In this document: piece after piece, positions 1 to 7,080 of the stretch | Position numbering within the stretch: position 1 is the first letter of the stretch | Layout: every line of letters begins with the position of its first letter | Assembly (NCBI GenBank): GCA_949440065.1 | Contig: CASRZP010000002.1 | Location: forward strand, 1-38,984 | Source of the DNA: an uncultured Bacilli bacterium | GTDB taxonomy: Bacteria > Bacillota_I > Bacilli_A > RF39 > UBA660 | Direction of reading: 5' to 3' | DNA length: 38,984 nt | Program-made: the position numbers and the translations under genes | The notes under the pieces: model-generated | Seen by the model: only the letters and a program-made list of their open reading frames with translations | Told to the model about the DNA's origin: nothing | Database searches by the model: none

Positions 1-35
1 TTGACGTGCAGGTTCAACTCCTGTTACTCGCACCA
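1..35 (+). tRNA. tRNA-Leu, 3' end only
   Basis: The first bases form a T-arm (stem GCAGG/CCTGT, loop TTCAACT), the 3' acceptor strand TACTCGC, discriminator A and an encoded CCA. Bases just before the T-arm (ttgacgt) look like the end of the long variable arm of a class II tRNA. With this acceptor strand, tRNA-Leu is the best guess. The anticodon lies outside the window, so the identity is inference. Confidence 0.75.
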
Positions 36-49
36 TTTGAATTTTATGG

Positions 50-78
50 CTCATATTAATAGTATGAGTTTTTTCTTT
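50..78 (+). terminator. Terminator after tRNA-Leu
   Basis: CTCATA and TATGAG form a six-pair stem with a seven-base loop, followed by a T-rich tail. It sits 14 bases after the tRNA CCA end and probably closes that tRNA transcript. Confidence 0.7.
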
Positions 79-131
79 TGAAACTTTAGTACACATGTGT
101 TAAACTAAATTTGAAGGAAGGAAAAGAGTAT

Positions 132-389
132 ATGAAACAAAGAATAGTAAAACCATTTACGATATGGAGACATTTTAAAGGAGCAAGAGCCATAGTAATT
201 GCAGTTGCTACCCATAGTGAAACCAAAGAAAAACTAGTGGTTTAACGTTGCATAGATAATAACGGAAATACTAATCATTCTGATGGAATTTATGCTAGAC
301 CACTAGAAATGTTTTTATCCGAAGTAGATCATGAAAAATATAAAGAAGTAACCCAAAAATATCGTTTTGAAGAAATCATTGATGAATAA
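132..389 (+). pseudogene. DUF1653 family gene with in-frame stop
   Basis: The frame reads 86 codons from ATG 132 to TAA 387-389, with a TAA at codon 38 (243-245). Reading through it gives a complete DUF1653-type protein: a WRHFKG start, the HSETKEKLVV segment, then R-C-I-D, RPLEMFLSEVD and TQKYRFEEI. Family members have Tyr between VV and R, so a single TAT to TAA change explains the break. The rest of the frame shows no other damage, which points to a recent mutation, a sequencing error or tolerated readthrough. The function of DUF1653 is not established. A terminator follows directly. Confidence 0.8.
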
Positions 390-392
390 AAG

Positions 393-416
393 AGCTCCGT
401 TTAAAGTGGAGCTTTT
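393..416 (+). terminator. Terminator after DUF1653 pseudogene
   Basis: AGCTCC/GGAGCT six-pair stem with a nine-base loop and a short T tail, four bases after the stop codon. Confidence 0.7.
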
Positions 417-529
417 CATGCTAAAAACAAAAGTAAAGTTGTGTCAAAAGTGTATTCTATAGAAAAAATATCCTTTATAATGAATATAAACGATGAACAA
501 TCTTAAGAAATGTAAAGGAGAAAATTTAA

Positions 530-1819
530 ATGAGAGTAGTATTAGACAAAGAAAATCGATTTGTTACTGAGGATGGTAAACTAGATTTAAAACGTGAGTT
601 TATCTATAGTGGAATAAAAGCAGCATGGTGTTATAAAAAAGGAACAGCAACACCAGAAGATATTCGAGCAACCTCCGAAGAAAGTCTCATTCGTATGGGA
701 ATTAATACTTTTTTAAGTGACCATGGAACACCAGATGAACATGATCAAATTTCAGTAGAGGTAACAGGTATCCCTAAACTATTATGTATGATTTTAAATG
801 ATGAACACCAATATACCACTTGCGAGAGGTCACTTCGTTATACCAAAGTGTTACCTAGTGAATATATTAGCGATTTAGAAGTAAAAAAATACAACAAATG
901 GTGTAACATTTATACCAGCATGTTTGAAACACAGTATAAAGATTGGTTTTTAAAAGTGAATCAAAATGATATCAAATTAGCCAAAAAAGATATGCAAAAA
1001 AAAGCTCAAGAGAATGCCCGCAACTTTGTTAGTATCTTAACACCAACATCAATTGCTTATTCAGCCCCATTTTACCAATGGCAAAAAATTGCAACTTTTC
1101 TTAAAGACATGATTAAAAATCCTAGAACCCCTTTAGAAAAATTAGCACTACCTTATGCTAAAGATTTTATAAAACAACTACTAGAGTTAAAAATTGTTGT
1201 CACAACGAAAGATGCCATAGAAATTTATCCTCCATTAAAAGATGACATCAAAGACAATCGTGAATGGCTTTATCGCAATAATAAAGGAATTAAACTTAGT
1301 TTATTTGCATCGAATAACCCTTTTAGTGGAATACATAGACCTAATGAATTTTCTACCGTAGTAAATTACAATAGCGAAATGTCATTTTCTGCCTTTGCTC
1401 AAGCGCAAAGACATCGTACTACTGATTTTGAATGTGAACTATTAGATGAATATCGTTTTGTTATCCCTCCCATCATTAAAGGAACAACTTATGAAAAAGA
1501 ATACATTAGCGATATGATGGAAGTAAAAAAACTATATCCACAAGGACAATTGATCCAAGTGAATTTAAATAGTAGCTTAAAAAATATCATCAACTTTATG
1601 GGACAAGAGCGTGCCTGCGAACTAGCTCAACAAGAAATTGAAAATTGGTATGTGAATCAATTACTACCTGATGTTGTAGAAGGACTATCCCAAAAAGAGG
1701 CTTACCAAGAAGAATATAAAATTCTTACTAAACAATATCTTAATCGTTGCCGTTGTGCTTATCCAAATTACCATTGCCCTAGACCTTGTGGACACCCGAG
1801 AACAACTAGACCATTCTAA
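530..1819 (+). CDS. ThyX-like protein, two-domain (FAD-dependent thymidylate synthase superfamily)
   Basis: The 429-residue protein starts at ATG 530 behind the Shine-Dalgarno sequence AAAGGAG. ThyX enzymes make dTMP from dUMP with FAD and methylenetetrahydrofolate; their hallmark is RHR followed within about ten residues by SxNExSxRY. Here the pieces are separated: CERSLRY lies near residues 97-103, while RHR is at 294-296 in a second region that ends with QERACELAQQEIE, which resembles the conserved ThyX C-terminal helix. This suggests an internally duplicated or divergent ThyX fold, so catalytic activity is uncertain. The tail carries four cysteines (407, 409, 416, 420), a possible metal site. 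The protein is much longer than classical ThyX (roughly 220-260 residues). It is apparently transcribed alone and ends at a bidirectional terminator. Confidence 0.6.
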   Translation: MRVVLDKENRFVTEDGKLDLKREFIYSGIKAAWCYKKGTATPEDIRATSEESLIRMGINTFLSDHGTPDEHDQISVEVTGIPKLLCMILNDEHQYTTCERSLRYTKVLPSEYISDLEVKKYNKWCNIYTSMFETQYKDWFLKVNQNDIKLAKKDMQKKAQENARNFVSILTPTSIAYSAPFYQWQKIATFLKDMIKNPRTPLEKLALPYAKDFIKQLLELKIVVTTKDAIEIYPPLKDDIKDNREWLYRNNKGIKLSLFASNNPFSGIHRPNEFSTVVNYNSEMSFSAFAQAQRHRTTDFECELLDEYRFVIPPIIKGTTYEKEYISDMMEVKKLYPQGQLIQVNLNSSLKNIINFMGQERACELAQQEIENWYVNQLLPDVVEGLSQKEAYQEEYKILTKQYLNRCRCAYPNYHCPRPCGHPRTTRPF

Positions 1820-1822
1820 AAT

Positions 1823-1852
1823 AAAAAAGCTTTTCCTAGTGAAGAGCTTTTA
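1823..1852. terminator. Bidirectional terminator between convergent genes
   Basis: AAAAGCT and AGCTTTT form an A/T-flanked stem, extended inside by TTC/GAA. It lies between the ThyX-like gene and the convergent GDPD-like gene and overlaps the latter's stop codon, so it can serve both strands. Confidence 0.65.
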
Positions 1853-2521
1853 CTTTACCAACGCATAATTATTGACAATAAAATACAAAAGAGGGGAGTC
1901 AATGACTTCTTTTAATCTTACTTTTAAATCTTCTATCATTTTTTGATTAGAAATTTCACTAATAAACACCTTTTTACCTTCTTTGATTAACCCCTTCACA
2001 TAATCTTCTCTTACCGCGGGGTAGTCAAAAACATAAAAATCACAGTTGATATTCATTAAATAAATATCCTTAGGACTAACACATATGCCACAATTTAGTT
2101 TATCATCTTTTTTCTCTAACGACAAAACATCATCGGCTTGATGGGAAAATAAATAAATGGGAATATCTTGATACTTTTTCGTAATATCCATAGCATCATT
2201 AAAAAGAATATTACTATTGTCCTTAGCTAAATCATCTAATAAAACCATTTTCTTTTTATGATTACATTCATCTAAAATACAACTTAACGGTTGGGTATGA
2301 CATTTTACTAATTTACTTCCTGTATTCATATACTGTAATTGTTGATAATCATAATTTTGTGTATCATTTAATGCTTGCATCACCACTTGATTATCTTTGG
2401 TTAAGCCAAGGGGAATCATGAACCCTTCGACATTTTTATTTTGTAATGTTAAAAGAATAGCATCTAAAGTATTTTTCTTAATCCACTTGGTTTCAAGTCC
2501 TCCTTGAATAATAAATTGCAT
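1850..2521 (-). CDS. Glycerophosphodiester phosphodiesterase-like protein, divergent
   Basis: This 223-residue cytosolic protein has no signal peptide. The N-terminal segment NTLDAILLTLQ, followed by GLTKDNQVVM, matches the layout of the GDPD TIM barrel (ENTLEAF ... LTKDGVLV). Near the C-terminus, VFDYPAVREDYVKGLIKEG is laid out like the last barrel strand and helix. The metal-binding Glu-x-Asp expected after the first strand is replaced by EGFMIP, and the usual His-Asp after LVV is absent. It is therefore probably not a standard phosphodiesterase; a degenerate barrel with another role is more likely. It reads divergently from tkt from its own promoter, with GTGAGGT as ribosome binding site. 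Confidence 0.5.
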   Translation of the reverse strand: MQFIIQGGLETKWIKKNTLDAILLTLQNKNVEGFMIPLGLTKDNQVVMQALNDTQNYDYQQLQYMNTGSKLVKCHTQPLSCILDECNHKKKMVLLDDLAKDNSNILFNDAMDITKKYQDIPIYLFSHQADDVLSLEKKDDKLNCGICVSPKDIYLMNINCDFYVFDYPAVREDYVKGLIKEGKKVFISEISNQKMIEDLKVRLKEVIDSPLLYFIVNNYALVK

Positions 2522-2543
2522 AAATATAACCTCACTTTACTAT

Positions 2544-2572
2544 ATCATATGTTTTTTTCTAGATTCTGCCAA
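2544..2572 (-). promoter_or_regulatory. SigA-type promoter of the GDPD-like gene
   Basis: On the minus strand TTGGCA is followed after 17 bases by TATGAT. It lies back to back with the tkt promoter, only five bases away. Confidence 0.6.
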
Positions 2573-2577
2573 AGTGA

Positions 2578-2607
2578 TTGTGAATGATTTCATTTGTATG
2601 CTATAAT
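2578..2607 (+). promoter_or_regulatory. SigA-type extended -10 promoter of tkt
   Basis: TTGTGA, an 18-base spacer, then TGC-TATAAT, an extended -10. The tkt ribosome binding site AGGAG begins seven bases after the -10 box, so the 5' leader is very short. Confidence 0.7.
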
Positions 2608-2627
2608 ACTATTAGGAGTTGATAAAC

Positions 2628-4622
2628 ATGCTTTCATTAAAAAAAGGAGATAACAAAAGTAAGGAGGAAAAAATTGTTGATCATATTCGTTCATTAAGTA
2701 TTGATATGATTAATGAAGCTTCATCTGGCCATCCTGGTATTGCTTTAGGTGCTGCACCTATTTTATATACCTTGTATGCCCATCATTTGAATTTCTCTAT
2801 TAATCAGCCTAAATGGATAAATCGTGATCGGTTCATTTTATCCGGTGGTCATGGTTCAGCTTTACTATATGCTACGTTGTTTTTTGCAGGCTTTGATATT
2901 ACTTTAGAGGATTTAAAACAATTTAGAAAGATTGATTCTATTACACCAGGTCATCCAGAGTATGGTGTTACTCCAGGTGTGGATATGTCAACTGGACCTT
3001 TAGGACAAGGCGTAGCAACTAGTGTAGGAATGGCAATGGCTGAAGAGTTTCTAGCTAGTACGTTTAACACCAAAAAAGAAGAAATATTTAACTATTATAC
3101 TTATGTGTTATGTGGTGAAGGCGATTTAATGGAAGGTGTTAGTTATGAAGCTTTATCACTAGCAGGTACCTTAAAATTACATAAATTGATTGTATTATAT
3201 GATGCAAACAATATTACTTTAGATGGCAATTTAGACTTAACCTTTCAAGAAAATGTATCTGAGAGAATGGCATCATTTGGGTTTAATGTGTTACCCATGG
3301 TTAATGGTGATGATTTAAACGCTATCGATAAAGCTATCGCAAAAGCCAAAACCTCATTAGATAAACCTAGTTTTATTCCTATAAAAACCACTATTGGAAA
3401 GTATTCTAAGTGGCAAGGAACGAACAAGGTTCATGGTACTTTGTTAGAACAAGAAGATATTACCTCGATGAAAGAAAAGTTAGAAATTCGTGATATTCCC
3501 TTTAGTGTATCCAATGAAGCGGTAATGGATATGCGTGAATGTATTCATCAACGTGGGTTAGATGAAAAATATCAAAAATGGTTAACGATGTATGAAAATC
3601 TAGAGGAAAAAACGAAAAAATTATTAGATTCTATTCAAGACTATGATGCATCTTTTGAAGTGGATGAATTATATATGGACGGAAAAGAAGAAAATATGAC
3701 ATCCCTTCGAGAGGTATCTCATAAAATGTTGAATGCTATTGCTAAGAGTAGTCCTTTCTTCCTCGGTGGTGCAAGTGATGTTGCTAGTTCAACCAAGACG
3801 TATTTAAATGATTTAGGTGACTTTTCAAGAAGTAATTATCAAGGAAAAAATATTTGGTTTGGGGTAAGAGAACATGCCATGGGTGCTATTTTAAATGGTT
3901 TAGCCTTATCTGGGCTAGCTCCCTTTGGTTCGACGTATTTAGCTTTTTCTGATTATTTAAAACCAGCATTACGCCTAGCAGCGATGATGGAACTACCCAT
4001 TACCTATGTGTTTACGCATGATTCCATTAGTGTAGGAGCAGATGGTCCAACGCATCAAGCAGTAGAACAATTAGCATCCTTAAGGGCAATTCCTAATGTA
4101 GAAGTATTTCGTCCCGCGGATGCCAATGAAGTAATCGGTGTATATCAAGCCATTTTAGCCAAGAAAAATTCTCCAAGTGTGATTGTACTTAGTCGAAACG
4201 ATGTACCTGTACAAAAAACGACAAGTATTCCATTAGTAGCAAATGGAGCATATGTTGTACGCCCTGAAGAGCGAAACTTATCTGGTGTCATTATTGCTAC
4301 AGGAGAAGAAGTGAACTTAGCAATACAAGTTGCTAATCGTTTAGTAGAAAAAGGAATCGATTTAAGAGTAGTCAGTATGGTATCGATAGAAAGATTTTTG
4401 AATCAGTCGAAGGAATATCAAGAGGAGATTTTACCAGTTGCCACTAAGACGATAGTAATTGAAGCAGCATCATCTTATTCATGGTATCGCTTTGTTTATG
4501 ATGATAAATATTTAATCACCCAGGATCATTTTGGTTATAGTGGAACTAAGGATGAAGTACTAGCAAAATGTGGCTTTGACTTTGAAAGTGTGTTAGCAAA
4601 GGTGGAAAAGTTATTTAAATAA
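2628..4622 (+). CDS. tkt: Transketolase
   Basis: Thiamine-diphosphate enzyme that moves two-carbon ketol units between sugar phosphates in the non-oxidative pentose phosphate pathway. The ATG at 2628 is chosen because AGGAG (2614-2618) sits nine bases upstream; an in-frame TTG at 2619 is too close to it. The product is 664 residues, the family's usual length. Visible landmarks are SGHPGIALGAAP near the N-terminus, GPLGQGVATSVGMAMAE, the diphosphate/Mg motif GEGDLMEG, FGVREHAMGA in the pyrimidine domain and HDSISVGADGPTHQ. The gene is followed by sirA and yneF, the same order as in Bacillus subtilis, and has its own promoter. Confidence 0.97.
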   Translation: MLSLKKGDNKSKEEKIVDHIRSLSIDMINEASSGHPGIALGAAPILYTLYAHHLNFSINQPKWINRDRFILSGGHGSALLYATLFFAGFDITLEDLKQFRKIDSITPGHPEYGVTPGVDMSTGPLGQGVATSVGMAMAEEFLASTFNTKKEEIFNYYTYVLCGEGDLMEGVSYEALSLAGTLKLHKLIVLYDANNITLDGNLDLTFQENVSERMASFGFNVLPMVNGDDLNAIDKAIAKAKTSLDKPSFIPIKTTIGKYSKWQGTNKVHGTLLEQEDITSMKEKLEIRDIPFSVSNEAVMDMRECIHQRGLDEKYQKWLTMYENLEEKTKKLLDSIQDYDASFEVDELYMDGKEENMTSLREVSHKMLNAIAKSSPFFLGGASDVASSTKTYLNDLGDFSRSNYQGKNIWFGVREHAMGAILNGLALSGLAPFGSTYLAFSDYLKPALRLAAMMELPITYVFTHDSISVGADGPTHQAVEQLASLRAIPNVEVFRPADANEVIGVYQAILAKKNSPSVIVLSRNDVPVQKTTSIPLVANGAYVVRPEERNLSGVIIATGEEVNLAIQVANRLVEKGIDLRVVSMVSIERFLNQSKEYQEEILPVATKTIVIEAASSYSWYRFVYDDKYLITQDHFGYSGTKDEVLAKCGFDFESVLAKVEKLFK

Positions 4623-4675
4623 AATGTGACAAAATTCGCTTATTACATCATATATACTATCTCTTGGGTGAATTT

Positions 4676-5116
4676 ATGCGAACATTTTATATCTTTGGTA
4701 TCCAAGAAGAATTTATGAAAACGTATAAGAAGCAAAAAAATATGTTATTTAATATATTACAGCAAGTGTATTTTATGGAAAGAGAAGATGTAACTTTTGC
4801 CTATCATATTTTAAATCAATTTATTCTTCCGTTAGATAAAATTCATTTAGATAACAAAATCTTTATTGCTTTACATCGCTATGCGTATTATAAAAAACAA
4901 GAGGATATTCATTATATCAGTCAAGTGGAAACCGATGAAGTGAGTACTTTAGTGATTAAAAAGTCGATGATGAAGGTAAAAACAAATAAAGTTTATTCCA
5001 CGTTTTTTAAGGTATTTGAGGATAGTTTAGCCAATTATTTTGTTTGTGATTTTGAACAAAAGGACTATTTCTGGTTAACGGAGTTAAAATCTATTGTAGA
5101 TTTTCAAAAACAATAG
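4676..5116 (+). CDS. sirA: SirA-like sporulation inhibitor of replication
   Basis: The protein has 146 residues from ATG 4676, with GGGTGAA just upstream; a TTG four codons earlier would overlap that site. In B. subtilis SirA (YneE) binds DnaA and blocks new rounds of replication on entry to sporulation. The call rests on the N-terminus MRTFYIFGIQEEFM followed by a segment like SirA's YYVYLIKEEVA, on suitable length, and above all on position: tkt-sirA-yneF is the B. subtilis order. Overall similarity is weak by eye, and DnaA-contacting residues were not checked. It is probably cytosolic and may be partly co-transcribed with tkt (53-base gap, no terminator seen). Confidence 0.7.
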   Translation: MRTFYIFGIQEEFMKTYKKQKNMLFNILQQVYFMEREDVTFAYHILNQFILPLDKIHLDNKIFIALHRYAYYKKQEDIHYISQVETDEVSTLVIKKSMMKVKTNKVYSTFFKVFEDSLANYFVCDFEQKDYFWLTELKSIVDFQKQ

Positions 5117-5142
5117 TAAAATAAGAAAAAAGGAGTGATTCT

Positions 5143-5352
5143 ATGTTACTAGATATTTTACAAATTTTTATTGGCGTTTTAGTTGGCGCTGTGTTAGGAT
5201 TTTTCATTTCTAAAAAGTATATGATGAAGTATTTAAAGAAAAACCCACCGATTAATGAGGAAATGATTAAAGCATTAATGATGCAAATGGGAAGAAAACC
5301 AAGTCAAAAGCAAGTGAATCAAATGATGAAATCTATGGAAAAGTATCAATAG
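5143..5352 (+). CDS. yneF: YneF, UPF0154 membrane protein
   Basis: This 69-residue protein has one N-terminal membrane helix containing GVLVGAVLGFFISKKYM, followed by a basic tail with NPPINEEMIKALMMQMGRKPS and NQMMKSM, the signature of UPF0154. The ribosome binding site AAAGGAGTGA is strong. The biochemical role is unknown. It is the third gene of the conserved tkt-sirA-yneF group, and the first poly-G short ORF starts 20 bases after its stop, probably on the same transcript. Confidence 0.93.
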   Translation: MLLDILQIFIGVLVGAVLGFFISKKYMMKYLKKNPPINEEMIKALMMQMGRKPSQKQVNQMMKSMEKYQ

Positions 5353-5371
5353 AACATAAGGAAGTATAGGC

Positions 5372-5416
5372 ATGAAAATTAACCAAATGAAAACTAGGGG
5401 GGGGGGTAACTTATAA
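5372..5416 (+). CDS. Short ORF with ten-G tract, copy 1
   Basis: Fourteen codons from ATG 5372, with AAGGAAG upstream, reading MKINQMKTRGGGNL. The Arg-Gly-Gly-Gly part is encoded by an uninterrupted run of ten G. Copy 2 at 10976 shares no N-terminal similarity but repeats the ACT-A-G10-TA core, the TRGGG ending and a stop two codons later. G11 would stop immediately (TAA). G9 would give a 33-codon frame ending at 5474, past the hairpin at 5436-5464. It is followed by an exported-protein gene, as in copy 2. It may be a regulatory leader ORF or a small peptide; no function is known. Translation is inferred. Confidence 0.55.
   Translation: MKINQMKTRGGGNL
5397..5406 (+). repeat. Homopolymeric G10 tract, copy 1
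   Basis: Ten consecutive G in a very AT-rich setting, in the context AAACTA-G10-TAAC. Such tracts are prone to slipped-strand mispairing and polymerase slippage. The matching tract is at 11040-11049. Confidence 0.95.
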
Positions 5417-5435
5417 AGTAGTACCCTTTCATATC

Positions 5436-5464
5436 AAGGATGAGAAGAAATTCCCATTCTTTTT
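5436..5464 (+). terminator. Terminator/attenuator hairpin, poly-G cassette 1
   Basis: AAGGATG pairs with CATTCTT (one G-U), then a one-base mismatch, then GAA/TTC closed by a GAAA tetraloop; a T run follows. The hairpin at 11083-11115 has the same plan and tetraloop. It lies between the short ORF and the exported-protein gene at 5546. Confidence 0.6.
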
Positions 5465-5545
5465 ATTGCTCTAAAAATAAAAAGTTTAAAAAGTGATGTA
5501 GATAAGAAAAACTATCGACAATAATGATAATAAGGAGTGATAAAA

Positions 5546-6784
5546 TTGAATAGGAAAAAGATAATTTTAATCATACTAATAGGAATTATGATATCAGGAA
5601 TAACACTAATGTATTCATCGTACACATTGTTTTCAGCAAATCAAATCAATAAGTCAGCAATTACTATTAAAGTAGGAACCATGAATGGAAAGATAGATGG
5701 TATAATAACAAATAAATTAACTCTAGAAAAAGGAAAGAAACAAACTTTTGTCGTGACTTTAGAAAACTTGAATGCCATTGAAGGAAAGTTTTTACCTTAT
5801 TATATAGGAATTATCCCTGATGAGGTAACTTTTGGATACTTAGAAGCAACAGGAGTAGATATACCTATTGAAACTAATCTTACTAAAAATGGTAAGAAAA
5901 CGTATTCTATTTATTTAGAGAATAATTCAAATTCAAGTATTACCATTAACTTAGGAGTACAAGGAGGATTAGTGAGTCAACCTTTATCCTTACCTACGAA
6001 TACACATATGATACCTCAATCAGTAGGAGAAAATAAAAATATATCTAACATTTGGAAGTATGATCAAAGATCAGGGTCAAGTACTTTCTGTGTAACGGGA
6101 GAAGAGTCCACATGCCTACCTATTAACCCAGATACCTTTGAACCAGGTACCATTATCAAATATAAAGTCAATGATACTACTGAGAAGTATTTTCATGTGA
6201 TGTTTGATAACGGGGATACCCTAACTTTACAACAAAGAGAAAATACGATATATCAAACGGCACGGTATAAAGAAAGTAATGATAATACACAAGGACCAAC
6301 AACTATTTTACGAGTGTTAGAAAATGCCCCAGCAAATTGGATGAATGTAAATAATCAGACATATACACTAGGCTTAACAATATTTAAAGATAACGCTTTT
6401 ACTGGATGTACATATGATGAAATAACTGATAAGTTTACATGTGTTACAAATATCTATACTATGGGAGAAAGAACAGGAAAATCACGAATGATTACTGTAC
6501 AAGAGGCTCATGCATTAGGATGTTTAGGGTTTGAAAGTGATAGATCAACAACTGGAACATGTCCTATATGGATGTATAATTATTTATATAATTCTAAATT
6601 ATACGGAGGAACAGTAAGCCAAAGAGGAGAAGAATTCGGAAGCGATTATGGTTATTGGACGATGAATGCATATATATCTGATTCAACTAGAGCTTATTGT
6701 GTATACGACACTGGGCGTATAGGAAATCAACCTACGAGTGTTAGTAGCGAAGGTGGTAGAGCTGTTATTATGATTAAAAAATAA
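5546..6784 (+). CDS. Exported protein with camelysin/TasA-like N-terminus and lectin-like C-terminal domain
   Basis: Start chosen at TTG 5546, eight bases after AAGGAG; the GTG at 5537 overlaps that site. The product is 412 residues. One hydrophobic segment near residues 5-25 is followed by YSSYTLFSANQ and an IKVGTM stretch, resembling SipW-processed TasA/CalY signal regions. The middle is beta-rich. The C-terminal part, with paired cysteines, YGYWTMNAYISDS and GGRAVIMIKK, resembles the DUF6273-type domains common in Firmicute surface proteins. Function is unknown, probably surface attachment or matrix. No clear promoter is seen between the terminator at 5464 and the start, so expression may depend on readthrough from the poly-G leader. 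Confidence 0.7.
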   Translation: MNRKKIILIILIGIMISGITLMYSSYTLFSANQINKSAITIKVGTMNGKIDGIITNKLTLEKGKKQTFVVTLENLNAIEGKFLPYYIGIIPDEVTFGYLEATGVDIPIETNLTKNGKKTYSIYLENNSNSSITINLGVQGGLVSQPLSLPTNTHMIPQSVGENKNISNIWKYDQRSGSSTFCVTGEESTCLPINPDTFEPGTIIKYKVNDTTEKYFHVMFDNGDTLTLQQRENTIYQTARYKESNDNTQGPTTILRVLENAPANWMNVNNQTYTLGLTIFKDNAFTGCTYDEITDKFTCVTNIYTMGERTGKSRMITVQEAHALGCLGFESDRSTTGTCPIWMYNYLYNSKLYGGTVSQRGEEFGSDYGYWTMNAYISDSTRAYCVYDTGRIGNQPTSVSSEGGRAVIMIKK

Positions 6785-6805
6785 TATAGATTCGTTGATT
6801 TTCTA

Positions 6806-6834
6806 TTGAAAAAATTTTCGTTATCCTATATAAT
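6806..6834 (+). promoter_or_regulatory. SigA-type promoter of valS leader
   Basis: TTGAAA, 17-base spacer, TATAAT. Transcription would start just before the T-box leader. Confidence 0.75.
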
Positions 6835-6840
6835 AACCTT

Positions 6841-7060
6841 AACAACAAAGCAGAAGTTGAGGAGTATGATTATTTCTTTTACTAGAGAGTCCATGGTTGG
6901 TGGAAATGGATGAAAGAGTAATTTGAAGGTAGCAACGGAGTGGTTTATTGAAATTCTTAGTAGATAAACACGTTTTCTCGCGTTAAGAGGGTAAAGATAC
7001 AAACTAAGGTGGTACCACGAATTTTGTTTCGTCCTTATGATTTGTGTCTTTTTATTTCAA
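6841..7060 (+). promoter_or_regulatory. T-box riboswitch, valine type
   Basis: The leader of valS has the expected T-box parts in order: an AGTA element (6863-6866), the distal stem I motif AGAGAG ... GGTTGGTGGAAAT, a GAAG-GTA-GC specifier segment (GTA at 6929-6931, a valine codon), and the T-box AAGGTGGTACCACG at 7006-7019 followed by TTTCGTCC and a T run. Uncharged tRNA-Val should pair with the specifier and with the T-box bulge, favouring the antiterminator so that valS is expressed when valine is short. The specifier reading is by eye and the exact 3' boundary is approximate. Confidence 0.9.
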
Positions 7061-7080
7061 AAAGAAAGGATTTGGTATAT

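Noticed and set aside
5397..5406. Poly-G tract as an assembly or sequencing artefact
   Set aside because: Two tracts of the same length with the same flanks and the same downstream hairpin make an artefact unlikely, though read inspection is still needed for the exact length.
5372..5416. Short TRGGG ORFs as modified-peptide (RiPP) precursors
   Set aside because: No radical SAM, cyclase or dedicated exporter is nearby, and the two N-terminal parts are unrelated; only the G tract and hairpin are conserved.
7009..7080. N-terminal extension of valS from GTG 7009
   Set aside because: These codons lie inside the T-box antiterminator; the ATG at 7081 has a proper ribosome binding site.
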